A stretch of DNA of 7,937 bases from Dehalococcoidia bacterium. Its GTDB lineage: Bacteria; Chloroflexota; Dehalococcoidia; JACPQF01. The DNA is taken from positions 1 through 7,937 of the forward strand of contig JAUSEJ010000579.1 in NCBI GenBank assembly GCA_030650265.1, in the 5' to 3' direction. Positions 1-5,329 of this stretch are shown here, piece after piece; positions within the stretch are counted from its first letter, which is position 1, and each line of letters starts with the position of its first letter. The notes below the pieces were generated by a model, which did not search any database, was not told where the DNA came from, and saw nothing but the letters and a program-made list of their open reading frames with translations. The position numbers and the translations under genes are program-made.

Positions 1-621
1 CTCCATCCTTGTGCCCCAGCGAATGAGAGCTACCGGTGTGTCGGCCGAGCGCCCATTTTTGGTCAGTTGCTCCACTATATATGACAGGTTCTCCACACCC
101 ATGAGGAAAACCAGGGTGCCTATTCCCGTTGAGATCTTGTCCCAGGCAATGGAGCTATCGGTCTTGTTCGGATCCTCGTGGCCCGTGATCACGGCGAAGC
201 TGGACGTCAGGTCACGATGGGTGACCGGTATTCCCGCGTAGGCCGGAACCGCTATGGCCGAAGTAACCCCGGGGACAACTTCAAAGCGCAAGCCCGCCGC
301 GATCAACTCCTCCGCCTCTTCGCCACCACGGCCAAAGAGGAAGGGGTCGCCGCCCTTCAGCCGGCAAACAACCTTGCCATCTCCGGCACGATCCACGATC
401 AGCTTGTTTATCTGGTCCTGGGTCAAGGTGTGCTGACTCGACGCCTTGCCGACAAAGATCATCTCGGCGTCAGGTCCGGCTTCTTTCAGCAAATCCGGAC
501 TGGCCAGACGATCGTATACAAGCACGTCGGCTTTTCTAATGCACTCCAGACCTTTCACCGTGATCAGGCCAGGGTCCCCCGGTCCCGCTCCAACCAAATA
601 TACGATTCCCTCTTTTTTCAT
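1..621 (-). CDS. cobA: Uroporphyrinogen-III C-methyltransferase (SUMT), C-terminus off window
   Basis: Cytoplasmic SAM-dependent enzyme that methylates uroporphyrinogen III at C2 and C7 to give precorrin-2, the branch point to siroheme and cobalamin. The 207 visible residues translate without a stop from the ATG at 621 to the window edge. Family signatures are in order: [11 protein letters not shown] (11-21), [16 protein letters not shown] (87-102), VVPGVTSA (115-122), GIPVTHR (130-136) and TGH (146-148). An AGGAG lies 3 nt before the ATG, and hemC ends 16 bp upstream, so it is the third gene of the hemA-hemC-cobA operon. A stand-alone SUMT is about 250 residues, so some 40 or more are missing. 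In many bacteria this position carries a CobA-HemD fusion with a C-terminal uroporphyrinogen-III synthase domain; the window ends too early to tell. Function is clear from the motifs; the fusion is inference. Confidence 0.95.
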   Translation of the reverse strand, partial: MKKEGIVYLVGAGPGDPGLITVKGLECIRKADVLVYDRLASPDLLKEAGPDAEMIFVGKASSQHTLTQDQINKLIVDRAGDGKVVCRLKGGDPFLFGRGGEEAEELIAAGLRFEVVPGVTSAIAVPAYAGIPVTHRDLTSSFAVITGHEDPNKTDSSIAWDKISTGIGTLVFLMGVENLSYIVEQLTKNGRSADTPVALIRWGTRME

Positions 622-637
622 TAACTCCTAATTCCTC

Positions 638-1561
638 TCACTTGACCTCCGCAAGAATATTGCGCCCCCCCATTTCAAATATCCTATCAGCAAGACGCTC
701 CCCAATTTCATCGGCCAGCTCCGGCTTGCCAGATTCGCGCGCCCGCACCAATCGCCTGCCATTAACGCTTGCAACTACCCCATCGATAACCAGATCGCCC
801 GCCTCGATTCGGGCGTAGGCCCCCACGGGAATGGAGCAGCCGCCCTCCATTTTCTTCAGAAAGGCACGCTCGGCCAGAACAGCGAGTTGCGTGGGCCTAT
901 GAGTTATGAGGGCGACAAGAGACTGAATCTCCCCTTCTCCGGCCCGAAACTCGACCGCCATCGCTCCCTGCGCCACAGCCGGAAGGCATATTTCGGTGGG
1001 AATGTACTGGGTTATTCGATCGCCAAGTCCCAATCTCTTGATCCCGGCTGCCGCCAAAACCACCGCATCGTACTGCTCCGTCGCAGCTTTGCGCAGCCTG
1101 GTGTCGACGTTGCCTCGCAAATCGACGATTCGAAAATTGGGTCGGCGGTTGAGGATCTGGGCAGATCTCCGCACGCTGCTCGTACCTATCCGGGCGCCCT
1201 GAGGCAGTTTATCGAGCCCCAGGCCCAAACGAGACACGAGGACGTCGCGAACGTCTTCTCTTCCTGCTACTGACGTCAGAACAAATTCTGCCGATATTTC
1301 GCTGGGCACGTCCTTCATGCTGTGGACTGCCATATCGATCCGGCCCTCGGCCAGGGCCTTCTCCAGTTCCTTGATGAAAACGCCCCTACCGCCAATCTGG
1401 GCTAGGGGCACCTCCGTGACTTTGTCTCCCTCGGTCTTAATGCCAACGATCTCGAACTGTATACCCGGACTCTTGCGCTGTAGCTCCCCTATTACCCAAT
1501 TGGTTTGCCACATGGCCAGAGCGCTCTCCCTCGATCCCACTACAACCTTTGTCAAAATCAC
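638..1561 (-). CDS. hemC: Hydroxymethylbilane synthase (porphobilinogen deaminase)
   Basis: Polymerises four porphobilinogens into hydroxymethylbilane, using a covalent dipyrromethane cofactor, in the cytoplasm. The full-length product is 307 residues, normal for the family. Visible key residues are GSRESALAMWQT (9-20), HSMKDVP (80-86, catalytic Asp84), IGTSSVRRSAQ (125-135, substrate-binding Arg131/Arg132), LRGNVDTRL (148-156) and GGCSIP (240-245), where Cys242 anchors the cofactor. The annotated start is GTG at 1561, which overlaps the hemA stop as GTGA. The only Shine-Dalgarno sequence (AAAAAGGAG) runs into that GTG, whereas the in-frame TTG at 1555 sits 5 nt after GGAG, so the true start may be two codons later. 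Translation is probably coupled to hemA. Second gene of the hemA-hemC-cobA operon. Confidence 0.97.
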   Translation of the reverse strand: MILTKVVVGSRESALAMWQTNWVIGELQRKSPGIQFEIVGIKTEGDKVTEVPLAQIGGRGVFIKELEKALAEGRIDMAVHSMKDVPSEISAEFVLTSVAGREDVRDVLVSRLGLGLDKLPQGARIGTSSVRRSAQILNRRPNFRIVDLRGNVDTRLRKAATEQYDAVVLAAAGIKRLGLGDRITQYIPTEICLPAVAQGAMAVEFRAGEGEIQSLVALITHRPTQLAVLAERAFLKKMEGGCSIPVGAYARIEAGDLVIDGVVASVNGRRLVRARESGKPELADEIGERLADRIFEMGGRNILAEVK

Positions 1562-2829
1562 TCCTTTTTCAGCTCAAATAGCTCCTGCACTGCCTGAACG
1601 TAGTCACTCCCACGACCATTGCTAGCGGCCGTCCGCAGGTTGGTCATAGGGCGATGAAGCATCTTATTGACAATTGCCAGAGTCAGTGAGTTGACAGCGT
1701 TCTGCTCCGCCTCGCTCAATTTGCCTAGCTTAGACTGAATCTTCGCGATTTCCGCCAGTCTGATCTCCTCGGCCTGCTGCCTCAAAGCGGTGATCGTTGG
1801 GGCAACGTCAAGAGACGATCGCCACATGCCGAATTTGGAGACCTCCTGTGTGATTATCTCCTTTACCTTGTCGACCTCCTTTTCCCTTTCCTTCAAGTTG
1901 GCGCTAACCACAGCCTGAAGATCGTCGACATTGTAAACGTAGACGTTGGAGAGACCATCGACGCTCGGCTCCACGTCGCGGGGCACAGCAAGGTCAATCA
2001 AGAAGAGCGGTCTGCCCCGTCTGGCGTGGAGAGCCTCCTGAACCATGGTGCGAGTTACCACATAGTGGGGAGCGTCCGTGGAGGAGATAACTATGTCGGC
2101 ATGGCGAAGTTCGGCGGAGATTTGCTCGAAGGGAACGGCGGTTCCCCGGAATTGGGCTGCTAACTCCTGGGATTTGGCCAGAGTTCGGTTGGTAAATACC
2201 GAGCCCTTTACCCCATTATCGACCAGAGTGCGCGCCACCAATTCACCCATCTCGCCAGCGCCGATCACAAGGGCCATGGACTTGTTGATTTCACCGAAAA
2301 TGCGTTTGGCTAGCTCGACCGCCGCGTAGCTGACCGAAGCGGCATTCGAGCTTATCTCTGTTTCGTTGCGAACCCTTTTGCCAGCTTCCAAGGCCCGCCT
2401 GAGAAGGTTGTCCAGCAGCGTACGAACCGTCCCAAGCTCGGAAGCCGTGGCAAAGCTCTCCCGAATCTGACCCAGAATCTGGACCTCACCCAGTACCATA
2501 GAATCGATGCCGGCGGCCACCGAGAAGAGGTGCAACACACACTCATCGTCCAATTTTTGATACAAACAGGAATCCAACTGGCCAGGCGAAATCCCCTGAA
2601 CTCCCGTCAGAAACTCCCTAACTGTCTCCCCCGCGGACTTAAGATCGCCCACCAGGTAAAACTCCGTTCGATTGCAGGTGGAGAGAATATAGGATTCTCG
2701 GATTTCAGGGCAACTGTTCAGCCGTTCGAGGGCTTCGGGAAGGCGTGATTTGGGAACCGCGAGCTTCTCCCGAATTTCTATAGGAGCGACCTTATGATTA
2801 GCTCCCAGCAGGACCAAGGAAGAGGCCAT
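1558..2829 (-). CDS. hemA: Glutamyl-tRNA reductase
   Basis: First committed enzyme of C5 tetrapyrrole synthesis: reduces glutamyl-tRNA(Glu) with NADPH to glutamate-1-semialdehyde. At 423 residues it has the full family length. The N-terminal catalytic domain shows GANHKVAPIEIRE (9-21) and STCNRTE (50-56) with nucleophile Cys52, then SMVLGEVQILGQIRE (110-124). The NADPH-binding domain begins at IGAGEMG (189-195). A helical C-terminal dimerisation region (about 310-410) holds a charged stretch NLKEREKEVDKVKE. The start is ATG at 2829. The Shine-Dalgarno is weak (AGG at 2 nt, or GGGG at 11 nt). It leads the minus-strand operon and is transcribed from the divergent promoter in the 2830-2938 gap, with a predicted leader of about 46 nt. 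GluTR is usually the regulated step of the pathway, by heme-dependent turnover in enterics and via HemX in Bacillus; no regulatory site is obvious here. Confidence 0.98.
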   Translation of the reverse strand: MASSLVLLGANHKVAPIEIREKLAVPKSRLPEALERLNSCPEIRESYILSTCNRTEFYLVGDLKSAGETVREFLTGVQGISPGQLDSCLYQKLDDECVLHLFSVAAGIDSMVLGEVQILGQIRESFATASELGTVRTLLDNLLRRALEAGKRVRNETEISSNAASVSYAAVELAKRIFGEINKSMALVIGAGEMGELVARTLVDNGVKGSVFTNRTLAKSQELAAQFRGTAVPFEQISAELRHADIVISSTDAPHYVVTRTMVQEALHARRGRPLFLIDLAVPRDVEPSVDGLSNVYVYNVDDLQAVVSANLKEREKEVDKVKEIITQEVSKFGMWRSSLDVAPTITALRQQAEEIRLAEIAKIQSKLGKLSEAEQNAVNSLTLAIVNKMLHRPMTNLRTAASNGRGSDYVQAVQELFELKKE

Positions 2830-2881
2830 GACCTATAATACCCCGAGTACTTTGCGGGACCGGTTATCCAGCACCTTGCGC

Positions 2882-2910
2882 ATTATACCATATTGATACC
2901 CTCTTGCCAA
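2882..2910 (-). promoter_or_regulatory. Promoter of hemA-hemC-cobA (sigma70 type, extended -10)
   Basis: Read on the minus strand: -35 TTGGCA (2910-2905, 5 of 6 consensus), a 17-nt spacer, and a perfect -10 TATAAT (2887-2882) preceded by TGG, an extended -10 element. The predicted +1 is near 2875-2877, giving a leader of about 46-48 nt to the hemA ATG. The leader can form a small stem (CCCG at 2857-2854 with CGGG at 2845-2842) that would cover GGGG upstream of the start. A second hexamer, TATTAT (2840-2835), lies right before the ATG but has no -35 partner and is considered unlikely. The -35 shares six base pairs with the opposing sirC promoter. Confidence 0.75.
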
Positions 2911-2932
2911 TAGCGGCCTGCCTGAGTATAAT
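2904..2932 (+). promoter_or_regulatory. Promoter of sirC-ccsA (sigma70 type), giving a leaderless mRNA
   Basis: -35 TTGCCA (2904-2909, 5 of 6 consensus), a 17-nt spacer and a perfect -10 TATAAT (2927-2932). Counting the last base of the -10 as -7 puts +1 at 2939, which is the G of the sirC GTG start codon. There is no purine-rich Shine-Dalgarno sequence before that codon, only TTGCGCC, which agrees with a leaderless transcript. The -35 is the reverse face of the hemA promoter -35, so the two promoters should exclude each other. Confidence 0.75.
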
Positions 2933-2938
2933 TGCGCC

Positions 2939-3577
2939 GTGACAGACTATTATCCCGTTTTCCTCGACGTTCGCGAACAGAAAGCACTCGTGGTCGGTGG
3001 TGGCCCGGTGGCCGAGAGGAAGGTCCGTGGCCTTCTGTCCAGCGGCGCCAAAGTCACTGTCCTCAGCCCGTGTCTTGAACCCGGCCTAAGAGAATTGGCC
3101 GAGGATGGTTCAATTGCCGTCGATTCGCGAGTCTACAGATCGGGCGACGCCAGTGGTTTCTTCATCGTGATCGCGGCCACCGACGATCAGGAGGTCAATC
3201 ATCAGGTATATGCTGATGTGGATACTCGGGGAGGATTAGTCAACTCTGTGGACGATCCGCACAACTGCCGGTTTATTGTGCCCTCGACCGTTGAGCGCGG
3301 CAGTCTCGTCATAGCCATCTCAACCGGAGGCAAAAGCCCGGCGCTGGCGAAGCGGATACGTGAGGAAATCGAGGCCATATTTCCTCAGGAATATAGCGAC
3401 TATCTCGAAGAGTTCGCCAGGTTGCGCCAGAAACTTAGAGAGAGGCTTACCGATCCGACTGACCGGGAAGAGGCCTGGCGCAGCCTGATGCAGTCCGGAC
3501 TGCTCGAATTATTGAAGCAAGGCCAACTTGCCGAGGCCGAGAAACGCCTGGCTGATCTAGCGGGGGAGCACCGATGA
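2939..3577 (+). CDS. sirC: Precorrin-2 dehydrogenase / sirohydrochlorin synthase (CysG N-terminal type)
   Basis: NAD-dependent oxidation of precorrin-2 to sirohydrochlorin, the step after CobA; some family members also insert iron to make siroheme. The 212-residue single-domain protein matches stand-alone SirC/Met8-like enzymes. Visible features are PVFLDVREQKALVVGGGPVA (6-25), a Rossmann NAD-binding glycine motif followed by ERKVRGLL; ATDDQEVN (80-87); VNSVDDPHNCRFIVPS (101-116), with Asp105/Asp106 near the catalytic Asp of CysG; and STGGKSPALAKRIREE (128-143), with Ser128 at the position of the CysG serine. No SUMT domain is fused; that activity is encoded by cobA on the opposite strand. 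The start is GTG at 2939, the first usable in-frame start, and has no Shine-Dalgarno. It overlaps the next gene by ATGA, so the two are probably coupled. Whether it chelates iron as well cannot be told from sequence. Confidence 0.93.
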   Translation: MTDYYPVFLDVREQKALVVGGGPVAERKVRGLLSSGAKVTVLSPCLEPGLRELAEDGSIAVDSRVYRSGDASGFFIVIAATDDQEVNHQVYADVDTRGGLVNSVDDPHNCRFIVPSTVERGSLVIAISTGGKSPALAKRIREEIEAIFPQEYSDYLEEFARLRQKLRERLTDPTDREEAWRSLMQSGLLELLKQGQLAEAEKRLADLAGEHR

Positions 3578-4419
3578 TTCAGACCGACATGATCTTCTTC
3601 GGCTTGGCGCTCTTCGCCTACGCAGGAAGCGTTGTTCTTTACGAAAGTTACTTCGTTCTGAAGAAACCCAAACTTGGCACATGGGCATCTTTGTTCCTCA
3701 TGTCTGGCTGGACCTTCCACGGAGCGGCTATTGCCACCCGCTGGTTTGTCATTGAACGTGTCGCGGTATCATCTCTTTTTGAATCGGTTTCGTTCTACGC
3801 CTGGGCTATCGTATTCGTCTATCTGGTGGTCGAGCGCACTCATGGCCTGAGGACCGTAGGGGCCTTCGTCAGTCCTCTGGCTCTGGCCTTCATGCTGTTT
3901 GCCCTGACTGTCCCGACGAAGATTGAACCGCTGAATGAAGCGCTACGAGCAGGCTGGCTCCGCATCGTCACTCACATAGTAGTCGCCTTTTTAGCCTACG
4001 GTTTCTTCACATTGGCCTTTATCTCCGCGGTCATCTACTTGCTGCAGGAGCGGCAACTCAAGAGGAAGAAGACTCACAGCTTCCTGTTCCGACTGCCGCC
4101 GCTCGAGACGGCCCAGCATCTAAGCCATTTAATGGTCGCTCTCGGCTTCCCGGCCCTCATCATCACCATCATAACTGGAGCCTTGTGGTCCAACGATATC
4201 TTCGGGTCTTTCTGGGTTTGGGGTGCCAAGCAGAGCTTCTCCCTCGTCTTGCTCGTTATCTACACCATCTACCTCCACGCCCGCAACGCCGGCATGTGGT
4301 CGGGACGCCGGACAGCCTGGCTTCTCGTCTTCGGCTTCGTAGCGACTATAGTCACCTTCGTCGGCGTCAACATCATTGCCCCTGACCTCCACTGGACCAT
4401 GCCGCTAGGAAGAGGATAG
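3574..4419 (+). CDS. CcsA/HemX-family multipass membrane protein with altered WWD motif
   Basis: A 281-residue protein with about eight hydrophobic membrane segments (near 8-28, 36-55, 66-86, 95-112, 128-156, 187-203, 220-238 and 248-270). It aligns by eye to the cytochrome c assembly family: RW plus SSLFESVSFYAW (56-77), TH and AYGFFTLAF (133-149), GSFWVWGAKQSFSL (211-224), IYLHAR (232-237) and FVGVNIIAPDLHW (262-274). Possible heme-facing histidines His134 and His273 are kept. The signature read in canonical CcsA as WxWDPKE is WVWGAKQ here, losing Asp, Pro and Glu. Two roles fit: CcsA (heme delivery in system II cytochrome c maturation) or HemX, the related protein encoded beside hemA in Bacillus that controls GluTR abundance. 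The altered motif and the tetrapyrrole context lean toward HemX-like, and no ccsB/resB gene is in view. GGGAG lies 5 nt before the ATG. Confidence 0.85.
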   Translation: MIQTDMIFFGLALFAYAGSVVLYESYFVLKKPKLGTWASLFLMSGWTFHGAAIATRWFVIERVAVSSLFESVSFYAWAIVFVYLVVERTHGLRTVGAFVSPLALAFMLFALTVPTKIEPLNEALRAGWLRIVTHIVVAFLAYGFFTLAFISAVIYLLQERQLKRKKTHSFLFRLPPLETAQHLSHLMVALGFPALIITIITGALWSNDIFGSFWVWGAKQSFSLVLLVIYTIYLHARNAGMWSGRRTAWLLVFGFVATIVTFVGVNIIAPDLHWTMPLGRG

Positions 4420-4586
4420 CAAATCACTCGCAAGTAACGGTCAACTCTGTTTGTCATGACTTCTACCTCCAGTGGATCTTCCCGTCCAGAGCCCAAAACG
4501 GGTACTGTAGCTAATTCCACCTTACAAACTAATGCTTATTCGCTAGTTAGTCCAGGTCTCCAAAACTCGTCCCTCCTAAATATGAA

Positions 4587-4639
4587 CTTTTGCAAAAAAT
4601 AGAAAAGGTATTGACTACCGCCCTTCCCTATGATATGAT
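4587..4639 (+). promoter_or_regulatory. Strong sigma70-type promoter with UP-like element, no gene assigned
   Basis: -35 TTGACT (4611-4616, 5 of 6), a 17-nt spacer and -10 TATGAT (4634-4639, 5 of 6), preceded by TGA, which makes an extended -10. The 20 or so bases upstream of the -35 (about 4587-4608) are runs of T and A, as in an UP element contacted by the alpha subunit of RNA polymerase. The predicted +1 is the A at 4646. This is among the best promoters in the window, yet the nearest ATGs downstream (4669, 4680) lack a usable ribosome-binding site and the next real gene starts 684 nt later. Confidence 0.7.
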
Positions 4640-4645
4640 ACGCCT

Positions 4646-4850
4646 AATCAGTCGCCAAGCGACCGATCATGACTGAAGGATGGCCAAGGCAAAGGCGCCA
4701 TCAAGTGTGCCACATTTCGGCCATTGGTCAAAGCCGACCTCAACAGGCCTCATTTCGTGGACAGCGATCCGAGACGACGCTGATCCGGTGTTTCTCTGCA
4801 GAAGGACAGTGCTGTCTGGAAGCAACCGGTGGGAAATCATGGTTGGCGGA
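4646..4850 (+). ncRNA. Candidate structured non-coding RNA or long leader (end not defined)
   Basis: The transcript from the promoter above would begin AATCAGTCGCCAAGCGACC. It contains a tight hairpin six bases in (GTCGC 4651-4655, loop CAA, GCGAC 4659-4663). A competing pairing is TCAGTC (4648-4653) with GACTGA (4671-4676). Further stems are GATGGC/GCCATC (4679-4684 with 4697-4702), TCGGC/GCCGA (4717-4721 with 4733-4737), CAGCG/CGCTG (4762-4766 with 4778-4782) and CAACC/GGTTG (4823-4827 with 4841-4845). Five-base stems arise often by chance, so only the first two or three carry weight. It matches no RNA family that I recognise, and no terminator marks the 3' end. It could equally be an untranslated leader read through to the ABC operon, or a decayed gene. 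Confidence 0.25.
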
Positions 4851-5172
4851 AAATAGTCCGACCATTACATCGATCAGATGTCGTAGAACGGGCATCCCGT
4901 GCGTGATCCTGAAACAGGACAAAGCGGATAGCTGACACATCAATAGCAAACTAAGGAATCCAGCAACTGCATCATTGAGATCTGGACAGAAGCCGATTCG
5001 CATTTCTTCTTCGGCATCCAAGACGGTGGGTGGTATTGGATGAGAGATTCCATCGTGTCGGACTGTACTGACAAGCTGCGAAGTTGGGCATACCCGATTC
5101 GGGACCACGGTAGCCTTAGCGATAGACGGCAAGGGACATTTCGACTGTTTCTCGGCGGAAGACCGCAAGGGG

Positions 5173-5202
5173 TTGACAATATTTGGCGGGCTTCTGTATT
5201 AT
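5173..5202 (+). promoter_or_regulatory. Probable promoter of the ABC importer operon
   Basis: -35 TTGACA (5173-5178, perfect consensus), an 18-nt spacer and -10 TATTAT (5197-5202, 5 of 6). The predicted +1 is near 5209, so the operon mRNA would have a leader of about 120 nt. An overlapping TATAAA (5200-5205) would need a 21-nt spacer and is less likely. An 11-bp near-palindrome (CCCGA-T-TCGGG, 5093-5103) lies 69 bp upstream of the -35 and could be an activator site, though nothing else supports that. Confidence 0.7.
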
Positions 5203-5208
5203 AAATTA

Positions 5209-5329
5209 GCGGACGGGATAGGAGGCATGTCCGGCGTGTAGCTATTGGAAGTATCGGGGCCATATCGAACGACTCTACTCGGTAGGAATCCGGAACTCTG
5301 ACTAATGTATTTTTGGGAGGTGTTAGCCA
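5209..5329 (+). promoter_or_regulatory. 5' leader of the ABC importer operon
   Basis: Predicted untranslated leader of about 120 nt. Near its start a stem (CGGAC 5210-5214 with GTCCG 5229-5233) encloses a loop holding a perfect AGGAGG (5220-5225) and an ATG (5227). That ATG opens a frame of only four codons (MSGV). The SD-to-ATG gap of 1 nt is too short for efficient initiation. A smaller hairpin, CTAC-TCG-GTAG, follows around 5274-5284. I recognise no known riboswitch class and no attenuator T run. Confidence 0.35.
5315..5320 (+). promoter_or_regulatory. Ribosome-binding site that selects the TTG start of the DppB-like gene
   Basis: GGGAGG, followed by TG, ends 9 nt before the TTG at 5330. 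The alternative ATG at 5348 lies 27 nt away with no Shine-Dalgarno of its own, so TTG is preferred. Confidence 0.7.

Larger units (their letters stand above)
4420..5329. other. Long intergenic region, two promoters, no convincing protein gene
   Basis: About 910 bp between the ccsA-like gene and the ABC importer operon. Open frames here are short, lack Shine-Dalgarno sequences, or have compositions unlike the neighbours. A 48-codon Ser/Thr-rich frame (4456-4602) has no ribosome site. Frames from 4669 (88 codons) and 4680 (58 codons) lie behind a strong promoter but have no properly spaced ribosome site. The stretch 4947-5204 is open for 86 codons with no start until 5040. I see no rho-independent terminator after ccsA (a weak CCCG/CGGG pair at 4481-4502 has no T run). 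Two plus-strand promoters, at 4611-4639 and 5173-5202, are the clear signals. Short palindromes lie at 4805-4816 and 5093-5103. Confidence 0.7.

Noticed and set aside
178..624. 148-codon plus-strand frame antisense to cobA, and similar frames antisense to hemC and hemA
   Set aside because: Antisense shadows of well-conserved enzyme genes; none has a ribosome-binding site or domain of its own.
2835..2840. TATTAT next to the hemA ATG as a leaderless promoter for hemA
   Set aside because: No acceptable -35 at any spacing from 16 to 19 nt; the upstream promoter with TTGGCA and an extended -10 is far better.
4269..4457. Minus-strand frame of 62 codons from ATG 4457 with a good Shine-Dalgarno (GGAGGT, 7 nt upstream)
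   Set aside because: Most of it is antisense to the 3' end of the ccsA-like gene, the product (MTNRVDRYLRVICY...) matches nothing I know, and no promoter lies upstream. The good ribosome site makes it the least certain of the rejections.
4481..4502. Possible terminator after the ccsA-like gene (CCCG...CGGG)
   Set aside because: A 4-bp stem with a 14-nt loop and no T run is not a rho-independent terminator.
4456..4602. 48-codon plus-strand frame after the ccsA-like gene
   Set aside because: No ribosome-binding site, low-complexity Ser/Thr/Asn composition, and no clear promoter.
4669..4935. 88-codon plus-strand frame directly behind the 4611 promoter
   Set aside because: No Shine-Dalgarno before the ATG and an Arg/Gln/Ser/Cys-rich product unlike a real protein; treated as non-coding, though a proteomics hit would overturn this.
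4740..5168. 142-codon minus-strand open frame in the intergenic region
   Set aside because: No ribosome-binding site or promoter seen on that strand, no recognisable domain, and it opposes the strong plus-strand promoter at 4611.
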